9,368 bases of DNA, from contig CAILKA010000350.1 in NCBI GenBank assembly GCA_903834645.1, forward strand, positions 1-9,368. Direction: 5' to 3'. The notes beneath the pieces are model-generated. The model saw only the letters and a list, made by a program, of their open reading frames with translations, made no database searches and was not told where the DNA came from. Shown piece by piece: positions 1 to 6,397 of the stretch; within the stretch, counting starts at the first letter, position 1; each line of letters opens with the position of its first letter. This DNA is from an uncultured beta proteobacterium (GTDB lineage Bacteria; Pseudomonadota; Gammaproteobacteria; Burkholderiales; Burkholderiaceae_C). The position numbers and the translations under genes were made by a program.

Positions 1-969
1 CGCCCCGTGGAGCGTGAGCCGGTGTGTGCACCCTTCCTCGTGTACCGCGTGTGCACGATGGCTCCGCCCTCGTTTGGCGGGCTGACGGTGCTGCAGACGC
101 TGCAGCTGCTCGAGGCCCGCGCCAACGGGCGCTTCGACCTCGACGACCCGCAGGTGGCCCACCTGTACGCCGAAGCCGCGCGGCTCGCGCAAGCCGACCG
201 TCGCCTGCACGTGGGCGACCCCGACTTCGTGCCCGTGCCCACCGCGGCGCTCGCCAGCGCCGCCTACCTGCGCGAGCGCGCACGCCTGATCGACCCCGCA
301 CGCGCCAACCCGAAGGCCGAGCCGGGGCGTCCGGCGCAGGCGGTGGCGGGCCTGGCCAGCGACACCGAGGGCATGGTCCACGCGCAGACGAGCCAGCTCG
401 TCGTGGCCGATGCGCAGGGCAACGTGGTGTCGGTGACGACGACGAACAACCTGAACTTCGGCGCGCGGCTGATGGCCGACGGCTTCGTGCTCAACAACGC
501 ACTGACGAACTTCAGCGCCGCGCCGCGCCCGGGCGAGCGCCTGGCCAACCAGATGGAGCCGCGCAAGCGGCCCGTCACCTCGATGGCGCCCACCATCGTC
601 TTCGATGCGCAGGGCCAGCCGGTTGCAGCCGGAGGGGCAGCCGGCGGCGGGCCGATCGTCGACTACGTGGCGCGCGCGCTGGTGGAGATGCTCGCCAACG
701 CGCGCACCCCCGTGCAGGCGGTCTCGCGTGGCCACCAGAGCCTCTCGCTCGCAGGCACCGTGCAACTCGAAGCCGGCACGCCGGCGGCCGCGCTGGCGGC
801 ACCGCTGCGCGCCCGCGGGCACACGGTGGAAGAGACGACGCTGCTCAGCGGCGCGGCCTTCATCCGACGCGGCGAAGCGGGCTGGATCGGTGCCGCTGAC
901 CCACGGCGCGACGGCATCGCGGCGAGCCGCCTCTCCGACCTGCCCGCGCCCGAGGTGCGTGCGCCATGA
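1..969 (+). CDS. ggt: Gamma-glutamyltransferase / glutathione hydrolase, C-terminal part (5' end outside window)
   Basis: The reading frame is open from base 1, so the start and the N-terminal part of the large subunit lie upstream. Residue numbers here count from the GTG at base 7, which is only an internal codon. The family cleaves the gamma-glutamyl bond of glutathione, usually in the periplasm, and matures by self-cleavage before a Thr that becomes the catalytic N-terminus of the small subunit. That Thr is T128 (bases 388-390) in HAQTSQLVVADAQGN, which aligns with TTHYSVVDKDGN of the E. coli enzyme. The segment MAPPSFGGLTVLQ (18-30), the FG and LNN motifs after the Thr (151-164), the RPVTSM substrate-binding segment (188-193, where E. 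coli has two Ser) and the Gly-rich GAAGGG oxyanion segment (210-215) are all present. The predicted small subunit is about 193 residues. The stop overlaps the next start (ATGA), so the two genes are probably translationally coupled. Family call is secure; substrate preference is not visible. Confidence 0.93.
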   Translation, partial: RPVEREPVCAPFLVYRVCTMAPPSFGGLTVLQTLQLLEARANGRFDLDDPQVAHLYAEAARLAQADRRLHVGDPDFVPVPTAALASAAYLRERARLIDPARANPKAEPGRPAQAVAGLASDTEGMVHAQTSQLVVADAQGNVVSVTTTNNLNFGARLMADGFVLNNALTNFSAAPRPGERLANQMEPRKRPVTSMAPTIVFDAQGQPVAAGGAAGGGPIVDYVARALVEMLANARTPVQAVSRGHQSLSLAGTVQLEAGTPAAALAAPLRARGHTVEETTLLSGAAFIRRGEAGWIGAADPRRDGIAASRLSDLPAPEVRAP

Positions 970-1607
970 GGCCCGAGCCGCTGTACGAGGCAGACGCGCG
1001 TGCAGGCCCGGTAGGCGAGGAGCTGCCCGGAGCGCCGCCCGACGTGCCCGGCCTGGCCCCGGCTCCGGTGATGCGCCGCCTGTGCCTGCTGGGCGGCGAG
1101 TCCGCAGGCAAGACGACGCTGGCGCGGGCGCTGGCAGGCGAGCTCGGCGCGCCGTTCGTGGCCGAGTACGGGCGCGAGCTGTGGCTGGACGTGGGCGGCA
1201 CCTTTGGCGTGCAGCAGCTCCTCGAGGTGGCGCGGGTGCAGGTGCAGCGGGAGGAGGAGGCCCTCGAGCAGGCACGCGCGGCCGCCGCACGGCGCGGCGC
1301 CAGCCAGGCCTGGGTCGTGTGCGACACCTCGGCGCTGACCACTGCCGTGTACTGCCTGCTCGACCACGGCCACGCGCCCGCCGAGCTCCAGGCGCTCGCG
1401 CGCCGGCCCTACGACCTGACGGTGCTGTGCGCGCTCGACTTCGACTTCGTGCAGGACGGCGCCCGCCGCGATGCAGGCTTCAGTGCCCGCCAGCAGGCGC
1501 TCACCACCGAGCTCCTGCGCGAGTTCGCCATGCCATGGGTGCAAGCCCGTGGGCCCCTGGACCAGCGCCTGGCCACCGTGCGCGAGGCGCTCGGCCGAAG
1601 CGGCTGA
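966..1607 (+). CDS. NadR-like P-loop kinase (probable ribosylnicotinamide kinase-type ATPase)
   Basis: This 213-residue protein resembles the C-terminal ribosylnicotinamide kinase domain of NadR, without NadR's DNA-binding and adenylyltransferase domains. Seen in the sequence: a Walker A loop GGESAGKT (43-50), the EYGRE segment (67-71), CDTSALTT (119-126), YDL (149-151) and DFDFVQDGARRD (158-169), in the order found in that family. By family knowledge such proteins phosphorylate nicotinamide riboside to NMN in the cytoplasm; this role is inferred. The start at 966 has a GAGG at 952-955 and gives a 4-base overlap with the ggt stop. A second in-frame ATG at 1071 would remove a 35-residue Pro/Ala/Glu-rich tail that looks non-conserved, leaving 178 residues, but I see no ribosome binding site in front of it. 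The gene converges on the SOUL gene with 19 bases between the stop codons. It could also be a kinase of unknown substrate in the same ATPase family. Confidence 0.8.
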   Translation: MRPEPLYEADARAGPVGEELPGAPPDVPGLAPAPVMRRLCLLGGESAGKTTLARALAGELGAPFVAEYGRELWLDVGGTFGVQQLLEVARVQVQREEEALEQARAAAARRGASQAWVVCDTSALTTAVYCLLDHGHAPAELQALARRPYDLTVLCALDFDFVQDGARRDAGFSARQQALTTELLREFAMPWVQARGPLDQRLATVREALGRSG

Positions 1608-1626
1608 AAACGACGCGCCGCCTGGC

Positions 1627-2289
1627 CTACTTGAGCGAGAGCCAGATCTCGTTGCGCCGCAGGAACCACGGCTTCCAAGGCGCGTCGTAGCGTGACCACA
1701 TCGGGTCGCCCTGCACCTGCAGGCCCGCGGCGGCCACCCCCTCGCGCAGCTGCGCCAGGTGCCGCTCGTAGTTGTCCGGTGACCACAGGCCCGAGAACGT
1801 GATCGTCGCCCAGCGCGCCGCCGGCACCTCGCGCACCTTGACGCGCGGATCCAGTGGCTCGGGGGCGCGGTCGATCGTCACCTCGCGCGGCAGCACGAAC
1901 TGCACCACGTAGCCGCCCTCGGCGGCCGTCTGCGTGACGGGGGCCGTCATCTCCATCTTCATCGGCGCAGCGGTTTGCGTGACGGGGGCTGTCATCGCCA
2001 TCTTCCGCTCGCCCTTGTTGCGGCCGAAGATGTAGCCCGCCAGCAGCGGGAAGGCGCGGTTGCCGGCGCTGTCGGCCGGGCCCGGCACCACCACCTCGGC
2101 CACCACGTAGGGCGCGTAGGCCCGGATCTCGACTTCGCCGAGCTTGCGCTCGACCGTGTAGGACGGCTCCTCGATCGCGTGCGCAGCGGGGCTCACGAGC
2201 GGCAGGCAGGCAGCAGCGGCCAGCCCCAGCAGGAGCCGACGCGTGCGGCGGGCGGGACGGTGGCCGCGAAGTGTGGAGAGGGTAGACAT
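1627..2289 (-). CDS. SOUL-family haem-binding protein, exported
   Basis: The 220-residue product belongs to the SOUL/HBP haem-binding family. Seen: an Arg-rich N-terminus (ten residues before position 19 include five Arg), a hydrophobic stretch LLLGLAAAACLPLV (19-32) and a likely signal-peptidase site at AHA (36-38), so the mature protein should be outside the cytoplasm. The mature part contains VEIRAYAPYVVAEV (53-66), a FGRNKGERKMAMTAPVT region (88-104) and a C-terminal WSPDNY...WKPWFLRRNEIWL segment, all typical of bacterial SOUL proteins. The decapeptide MTAPVTQTAA occurs twice (99-108 and 114-123). The start at 2289 was chosen because it places the signal peptide at the N-terminus; an in-frame GTG at 2331 would add 14 residues without a better ribosome site. 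No strong Shine-Dalgarno is visible. Haem binding and physiological role are inferred from the family; many bacterial members are uncharacterised. Confidence 0.88.
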   Translation of the reverse strand: MSTLSTLRGHRPARRTRRLLLGLAAAACLPLVSPAAHAIEEPSYTVERKLGEVEIRAYAPYVVAEVVVPGPADSAGNRAFPLLAGYIFGRNKGERKMAMTAPVTQTAAPMKMEMTAPVTQTAAEGGYVVQFVLPREVTIDRAPEPLDPRVKVREVPAARWATITFSGLWSPDNYERHLAQLREGVAAAGLQVQGDPMWSRYDAPWKPWFLRRNEIWLSLK

Positions 2290-2305
2290 CCGGCCATTGT
2301 TACCC

Positions 2306-2329
2306 GGCCTGGGCGGGCGCGCCCGGGCC
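2306..2329 (-). terminator. GC-rich hairpin between WYL gene and SOUL gene
   Basis: Arms GGCCTGGGCG (2306-2315) and CGCCCGGGCC (2320-2329) pair over 10 positions with one T-G wobble around a 4-base loop. It lies 17 bases upstream of the SOUL start and about 40 bases beyond the WYL stop. There is no T-run after it, so termination is only a possibility; it could instead be part of the SOUL leader. Confidence 0.35.
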
Positions 2330-2350
2330 ACCGCGCATCGCCCCAGCGTG

Positions 2351-2368
2351 GCGGCGGACTTGCGCCGC
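2351..2368 (-). terminator. Small hairpin directly after the WYL gene stop
   Basis: GCGGCG (2351-2356) and CGCCGC (2363-2368) form a perfect 6-bp stem with a 6-base loop, starting 2 bases after the WYL stop codon on the - strand. There is no T-run. In DNA this GC-rich, such short dyads also arise by chance. Confidence 0.25.
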
Positions 2369-2370
2369 GC

Positions 2371-3345
2371 TCAGGCCGCATAGGCCGCCGCCGCCTCGCG
2401 CAGCTGGCGCGCCACGTTGCGCACCAGCGCAGCCGGTGCCACCACCCGCACCTGCGCCCCGTGGCGCAGCACATCCATCACGAGTTCGGTCTCGTCGGTA
2501 TAGGGCACCCGCAGCTGATAGCGGCCGTCCTCGAGCAGTTGCCCCTCCTGTTCCGGGTGCCACTGCTCGCGGCCCACCCACTGCGCGGCCTGGGGCTCGA
2601 AGACGAGGGTGGCCCACTGGCGCCTGGCGCCCGCATAGATGCCGTAGCCGGCGTCCATCAGCTCGGCCACCTGCCGGACGGACACGTCCCGTGCCCGCGT
2701 CTCGAGCAGTTCCGCCTCCTCGAAGGCATCGAGCGCAAAGCGGCGCATTCCTTCGGCCTTGTGGCACCAGGCGTCCACGTACCAGGTGTGGCGGTAGTGC
2801 ACGAGGCGCTGTGGCGAAACCTCGCGCCAGCCGCGTTCGCCGCGCCCGCGCGTGTGGTACAGCAGGCGGATGCGCCGCCGGCGCTGCAACGCCTCGCCCA
2901 CCAGCTCGAAGAAGCGGCTGGCCACCGGGCGCTTGGCCGGGCTCACGATCTTGACGCGCTTGAGCAGCAGCTTGGCATCGGCGTCGTCGGTGCCGAGCAT
3001 CTGGTGGATGCGCGCCAGCAGCGGGTGCAGGTGGCGGCTGATGACACCGCCCGTGTCCAGCTCGCTCAGCAACTGGTGCGCAGTGAGCAGCGAGTGCAGT
3101 TCGCGCTCGCTGAACCACAGCCCGGGCAGCTCGTGGCGCTCGCCGCGGTAGTCGGCCCCGAGCCGGTAGCCGTTGCTGTCGCGGTCGTACTCGATGGGTG
3201 CACCGAGCTGGTCGCGCAGGTACTCCAGATCGCGCTTGAGCGTGGCCGGCGACACCTCGAGCTCCTCGAGCAGCTCGCGGAAAGTCACCGAGCCGCGCGT
3301 GCGGATCAGCAGTTCGATCTTGTAGACGCGGGCAGTCTTGGTCAT
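2371..3345 (-). CDS. WYL-domain transcriptional regulator (HTH-WYL-WCX)
   Basis: The 324-residue protein has the standard three-part layout of a WYL regulator. Residues about 1-62 form an HTH of the DeoR/HTH_11 type (VTFRELLEELEVSPATLKRDLEYL, with a wing ending in NGYRL). Residues about 140-215 are the WYL domain, with RLVHYRHTWYVDAWC (180-194) and the following RRFALDAF (201-208). Residues about 243-318 match the C-terminal WCX region. WYL domains sense small molecules or nucleic-acid ligands and often control DNA-damage, defence or metabolic genes; the ligand here is unknown. The start at 3345 is fixed by an AGGAGG at 3354-3359 with 8-base spacing; the frame stays open upstream to 3522 but that extension lacks family features. 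A perfect 9-bp dyad lies just upstream in the leader (3367-3391). A WYL gene beside a zinc-ribbon gene and a SOUL gene gives no clear target; no defence genes are visible. Confidence 0.9.
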   Translation of the reverse strand: MTKTARVYKIELLIRTRGSVTFRELLEELEVSPATLKRDLEYLRDQLGAPIEYDRDSNGYRLGADYRGERHELPGLWFSERELHSLLTAHQLLSELDTGGVISRHLHPLLARIHQMLGTDDADAKLLLKRVKIVSPAKRPVASRFFELVGEALQRRRRIRLLYHTRGRGERGWREVSPQRLVHYRHTWYVDAWCHKAEGMRRFALDAFEEAELLETRARDVSVRQVAELMDAGYGIYAGARRQWATLVFEPQAAQWVGREQWHPEQEGQLLEDGRYQLRVPYTDETELVMDVLRHGAQVRVVAPAALVRNVARQLREAAAAYAA

Positions 3346-3353
3346 CGCAGCGG

Positions 3354-3359
3354 CCTCCT
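3354..3359 (-). promoter_or_regulatory. Ribosome binding site AGGAGG of the WYL gene
   Basis: Consensus AGGAGG on the - strand, 8 bases from the ATG at 3345. It decides the start against an upstream open extension of 59 codons. Confidence 0.8.
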
Positions 3360-3366
3360 GGAGGGT

Positions 3367-3391
3367 GGGTCGCTCACCTGACGAGCGACCC
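3367..3391. promoter_or_regulatory. Perfect 9-bp dyad in the WYL gene leader, candidate operator
   Basis: GGGTCGCTC (3367-3375) and GAGCGACCC (3383-3391) are exact inverted repeats separated by 7 bases, giving a 25-bp dyad. It lies 7 bases upstream of the AGGAGG and 21 bases upstream of the WYL start. A weak -10-like TACAGT (- strand, 3398-3403) lies just upstream, without a recognisable -35. The position suits an operator for autoregulation; a leader hairpin is the alternative. Only the dyad is seen; binding is inferred. Confidence 0.5.
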
Positions 3392-3407
3392 CCGCCACTG
3401 TATCCGC

Positions 3408-3442
3408 GCCCGTGCCCGCGCACGGCGTGTGCGGGCACGGGC
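3408..3442 (-). terminator. Strong hairpin after the zinc-ribbon gene, candidate terminator
   Basis: A 16-bp stem pairs 3408-3423 with 3427-3442 around a 3-base loop, with one G-T wobble and otherwise perfect. It begins 6 bases after the stop of the zinc-ribbon gene on the - strand and precedes the WYL leader. No T-run follows, as is common for GC-rich organisms. It would separate the TetR/zinc-ribbon transcript from the WYL transcript. Confidence 0.6.
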
Positions 3443-3448
3443 ATGCGC

Positions 3449-3964
3449 TCAGCGCCGCCAGTGCACGCGCAGCAGCGTCTGCCCCTGCTCGTAATGGAAG
3501 GCAAGATCGCCGCGCCAGGCATGGCGGATCGCCTCGCCCAGGCCTCGCGCGAGGTGCGGGTCGGTGGTGGTCACCACGCAGCTGCCGTCCTGGCGGTCCT
3601 CCACTTCCATCAGCCGCTGCAGGGGATGCTCCTCGCGCACATGACGTGCGTGCGAGTGCACCAGGTTCATGACCTCCCCGCGGTGGGCGTGGAAGAACTC
3701 CCCTTCCAGCGTCACGAAGCCCGCCGGGAAGCGGTCACGCACGCGCCGGCACGCCGGGCACATCTGCGGGTGAGCCTCGGGCGGGGCCGTGAGCCATTGC
3801 CAGCGCCCGTCGTGGAACACCACCCCGCAGTCCGGACAGGCGGAAGGCTCTGGAGGCTTGCCCCGGTCGCGGTAGGGGTCGTGCTCGCGCTCGGCGAGGA
3901 TGCCCCGTCCGCGCAGCGGAGCGCCGATCGTGTGCTGGCGTGTGCCCTTGGCGTGTTGCGACAT
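3449..3964 (-). CDS. BCAM0308-type zinc-ribbon protein, function unknown
   Basis: This 171-residue protein has two CxxC pairs, C43-x2-C46 (CPDC) and C69-x2-C72 (CPAC), which would make one zinc ribbon. A C-terminal half with DRQDGSCVVTTTDPHLARGLGEAI (123-146) and a YEQGQTLLRVHW end resembles the BCAM0308 family, which is distantly similar to archaeal/eukaryotic NMD3 (a 60S ribosome export adaptor). The N-terminal 40 residues are basic and polar (GTRQHTIGAPLRGRG). Function in bacteria is not known to me; RNA or ribosome binding would be a guess. The start at 3964 (MSQHAKGTR) was preferred over an in-frame GTG at 4012 because the extra 16 residues look unrelated, but neither has a convincing ribosome site. 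It lies 66 bases after the TetR stop, in the same direction, so co-transcription is possible, and it is followed by a strong hairpin. Confidence 0.75.
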   Translation of the reverse strand: MSQHAKGTRQHTIGAPLRGRGILAEREHDPYRDRGKPPEPSACPDCGVVFHDGRWQWLTAPPEAHPQMCPACRRVRDRFPAGFVTLEGEFFHAHRGEVMNLVHSHARHVREEHPLQRLMEVEDRQDGSCVVTTTDPHLARGLGEAIRHAWRGDLAFHYEQGQTLLRVHWRR

Positions 3965-4030
3965 GCCCGGCACGTTCGCACGCCAGCCCGACGCCGCGTT
4001 GAGCGCACGCACCGACCCACCCCTGCAGAC

Positions 4031-4660
4031 TCAGCGGGTTTCCGGGATGGCGCGAGGTGCAGGGCAGGCCTGGGCCGCGGCGGGCAGCCCCCCTTCCAGC
4101 AGCGCGAGCACCACCGGGGAGAGGGCGTCGTGCGTGTAGGCGCCGTCCGGGCGCAGCCAGGTGAAGGTCCAGTTGATCATGCCGAAGAGCAGCATCGCCA
4201 CGGGGCGCTGCAGCTGCGCGTCGAGCCCGGGCTGCGCCTGCCCGATGGCCTGCGCGAAGGCAGCCACGACGCGCCGCTGCGCGAGCGTCACCCGCGAGCG
4301 TGCCTGCGGGTCAAGGAACTTCACGTCCTCGATGAGCACGCGGTGCGCGTGGCGCGCGTTGCCGTAGGCGCGCAGGAAGCTGCCCACGAGGGTGCGCAGG
4401 TGCTCGGGTGGCGCCAGGGCCTGCGTGCCGACCTCGGCCACCAGCGCCTCCAGCCGCGCCACGTGGGAGCTTGCCACCTGCTCGAGCAGGTCGTGCTTGT
4501 CGCCGTAGTAGTGGTAGAGGGTCGCCTTCGAAACGCCTGCCGCGGCGGCCACCTCGTTCATCGTGGCCGCGGTGTAGCCACGCTCGGCAAACACGCGCGC
4601 GGCAGCCTCCAGGATCTGCGCGCGTTGGGTGTCGTACTGGGCGCTGCGCGGACGGGCCAT
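4031..4660 (-). CDS. paaR: TetR-family regulator, probable PaaR repressor of phenylacetate catabolism
   Basis: The 209-residue protein has a TetR N-terminal domain: QRAQILEAAARVFAERGY (12-29), then the HTH TMNEVAAAAGVSKATLYHYYGDKHDLL (33-59) with the typical TLYHYYGDK recognition-helix segment. The remainder (about 65-195) is the all-helical ligand and dimerisation domain, with FGMINWTFTWLRPDG near its end. In Burkholderia a TetR regulator directly after paaABCDE represses the pathway and is released by phenylacetyl-CoA; the same position here supports the PaaR assignment, which remains an inference from synteny. The start MARPRSAQYD at 4660 is 46 bases after the paaE stop and has no clear Shine-Dalgarno, so its translation may be low or depend on paaE. 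An extension upstream in the frame overlaps paaE and looks spurious. No PaaX-type regulator is in the window. Confidence 0.85.
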   Translation of the reverse strand: MARPRSAQYDTQRAQILEAAARVFAERGYTAATMNEVAAAAGVSKATLYHYYGDKHDLLEQVASSHVARLEALVAEVGTQALAPPEHLRTLVGSFLRAYGNARHAHRVLIEDVKFLDPQARSRVTLAQRRVVAAFAQAIGQAQPGLDAQLQRPVAMLLFGMINWTFTWLRPDGAYTHDALSPVVLALLEGGLPAAAQACPAPRAIPETR

Positions 4661-4706
4661 CGGGGCAGGCTGAAAGGCGAGCGCGCGTGCAGGCCGAAAG
4701 CCGTGC

Positions 4707-5849
4707 TCAGCGCGCGTCGAAGGAAACGACCACCCGCTCCGTGAGCGGGTGAGCCTGGCAGCTGAGCACGAACCCGGCAGCCAGGTCGGCGGGCTCGAGC
4801 GCGAAGTTGCGGTCCATCCGCACCTGGCCCTCCAGCACCTTGCAGCGGCAGGTGGCGCACACGCCCGACTTGCAGGAATAGGGCACGTCAAGCCCCGCGC
4901 GCGCCGCCGCATCCAGGATGCTCGGGTCGCCCTGGGCAAAGCCGAATTCGCGCGTGAGCCCGTCGCGCACCATCACGATGCGCGCCTCGTTCGCATCGCC
5001 GGCCTGCGCGGCGTGCTGATCGGCCAGGCCACGCACCTCGGGCGGGATGCCGAAGCGCTCGATGTGGATGCGCGAGGGCTCGATCCCGGCCTCGAGCAAG
5101 GCCGCCTCGGCCTCGTCGTTGAGCGCGTGGGGGCCGCAGACGAAGGCCTGGTCCACGCTGCGGGCATCCACGAGCGTGCGCAGGAACAGGCCGATGCGCG
5201 CGCGGTCGAGCCGGCCTGCGGCCAGCGGCGAGCCCTCGGGGGCATCCACCACCTCGCGCGAGAAGACCGGATAGAGCGACAGGCGAGCGAGGTGGCCGTT
5301 CTTCAGGTCCTCGAGCTCTTCCTTGAACATCGTGGAGGACTGCGTGCGGTTGCCGTAGAGCAGCGTCACGCGCGTGCGCGGCGAGCGCTCCAGCAGCGTG
5401 CGCACGATCGACAGGATCGGTGTGATGCCGCTGCCACCGGCGACAGCCAGCACGTGGCGCGGCGCAGTGCCTGCCAGTTCGCCCGGATGCGCCGCGCCAG
5501 CCAGGGCCGCCGGGGACGCCTGGGCCACCGCATGCCCGAAGCGCCCTTGCGGCGGGAGGCACTCGATCGTGTCGCCAGGCTTCAGGCTCGCGTGCAGCCA
5601 GCTCGAGAAGGCGCCTCCCGGCACGCGCCGCACGCCCACGCGGGGTGCCTGGCCGGCTGCGGCGCAGATCGAGTACGAGCGCCGCAGATCCTGTCCGGCC
5701 ACGTCCTGGCGCAGCGTCAGGTACTGGCCCGGCTCGAAGCGGAAGGTCTCGGCGAGCGCGTCGGGCACGTCGAAGGAGACGACCACCGAGTCATCGGTGT
5801 CGGGCTGCACGGCGCGCACGCGCAGGGGGTGGAAATGCAGGGAGGTCAT
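4707..5849 (-). CDS. paaE: Phenylacetyl-CoA epoxidase subunit PaaE, FAD / 2Fe-2S reductase
   Basis: PaaE passes electrons from NADPH through FAD and a plant-type 2Fe-2S centre to the di-iron site of PaaA in the cytoplasm. Order of domains in the 380 residues: an FAD-binding barrel (about 5-105) with RRSYS (56-60) and GGAFSSWL (78-85); a nucleotide-binding domain (about 130-250) with GGSGITP (138-144) and CGP (238-240); and a ferredoxin domain (about 290-380) with the cluster ligands C326, C331, C334 and C364 (C-x4-C-x2-C-x29-C). The protein is about 24 residues longer than the 356-residue E. coli PaaE; the excess seems to be an Ala/Pro/Gly-rich insert at about 107-130, between the FAD and NAD(P) domains. 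The start lies 12 bases after the paaD stop and lacks a strong ribosome site, suggesting coupled translation. It is the last epoxidase gene of the operon. Confidence 0.96.
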   Translation of the reverse strand: MTSLHFHPLRVRAVQPDTDDSVVVSFDVPDALAETFRFEPGQYLTLRQDVAGQDLRRSYSICAAAGQAPRVGVRRVPGGAFSSWLHASLKPGDTIECLPPQGRFGHAVAQASPAALAGAAHPGELAGTAPRHVLAVAGGSGITPILSIVRTLLERSPRTRVTLLYGNRTQSSTMFKEELEDLKNGHLARLSLYPVFSREVVDAPEGSPLAAGRLDRARIGLFLRTLVDARSVDQAFVCGPHALNDEAEAALLEAGIEPSRIHIERFGIPPEVRGLADQHAAQAGDANEARIVMVRDGLTREFGFAQGDPSILDAAARAGLDVPYSCKSGVCATCRCKVLEGQVRMDRNFALEPADLAAGFVLSCQAHPLTERVVVSFDAR

Positions 5850-5861
5850 CAGCAGGCTCGC

Positions 5862-6395
5862 TCAGATCGGCTTGAAGTGCTCGAAGGGTTCGCGGCAGGC
5901 GAGGCACCGGTACATCGCCTTGCAGGCCGTGGAGCCAAAGGCGGAGAGCCGCTCGGTGTGCGCACTGCCGCAGCGCGGGCAGTCCACGGCCGAGCCGGGA
6001 CCCGGGCGGCGCGGCATGAACTTCAGGGGTGCCGCGCCATCGGGGCTCACCGGTCCGGGCGGGGCGATGCCGTACTCGCGCAGCTTGCGCCGGCCCGCCT
6101 CGCTGATCCAGTCGGTGGTCCAGGCCGGCGCGCGCTGCAGGCTCACGCGCACCGGGCCCAGCCCGGCCTGCTCGAGCGCCTCGCGCACGCTTTGCGAGAT
6201 CACCTCGGTGGCCGGGCAGCCCGAGTAGGTGGGCGTGAGCACCACCTCGAGCCCGGCCGGCTCGGCCGCGTCGGGCCGCACCTCGCGCACGATGCCCAGG
6301 TCGCACACCGACAGCACCGGCACTTCCGGGTCGGGCACGCTCTCGAGCACGCGCCAGGCCGCCGCGTGGCGCTCCTCCACCTGTGCCCCGCACAT
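5862..6395 (-). CDS. paaD: PaaD, Fe-S / metal-centre maturation protein of phenylacetyl-CoA epoxidase
   Basis: The 177-residue protein carries an N-terminal MIP18/DUF59 domain (about 10-110) with VPDPEVPVLSVCDLGIVREV (20-39), TPTYSGCPATE (54-64, containing the conserved Cys60) and APAWTTDWISE (89-99). A C-terminal zinc-ribbon-like part has C139-x2-C142 and C164-x2-C167 plus Cys158 in FGSTACKAMYRC. This matches E. coli PaaD closely (165 residues there). PaaD is not part of the purified epoxidase complex and is thought to help insert Fe-S or iron into PaaE or PaaA; that role is family knowledge. The ATG at 6395 is 2 bases after the paaC stop, so translation is probably coupled. The frame is open far upstream inside paaC, but the conserved sequence begins near this ATG. 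Confidence 0.95.
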   Translation of the reverse strand: MCGAQVEERHAAAWRVLESVPDPEVPVLSVCDLGIVREVRPDAAEPAGLEVVLTPTYSGCPATEVISQSVREALEQAGLGPVRVSLQRAPAWTTDWISEAGRRKLREYGIAPPGPVSPDGAAPLKFMPRRPGPGSAVDCPRCGSAHTERLSAFGSTACKAMYRCLACREPFEHFKPI

Positions 6396-6397
6396 GG

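Noticed and set aside
605..1690. Open frame of 361 codons on the + strand across ggt and the kinase gene
   Set aside because: Arg-rich product in an alternative frame over two genes with clear motifs in other frames.
1975..3381. Long open frame on the + strand, 468 codons, antisense to the SOUL and WYL genes
   Set aside because: It mirrors two well-supported - strand genes, has a low-complexity His/Ala/Leu-rich product without family features, and is typical of stop-poor frames in GC-rich DNA.
3338..4744. Long open frame on the + strand, 468 codons, antisense to the zinc-ribbon and TetR genes
   Set aside because: The opposite strand encodes recognised domains; this product shows none.
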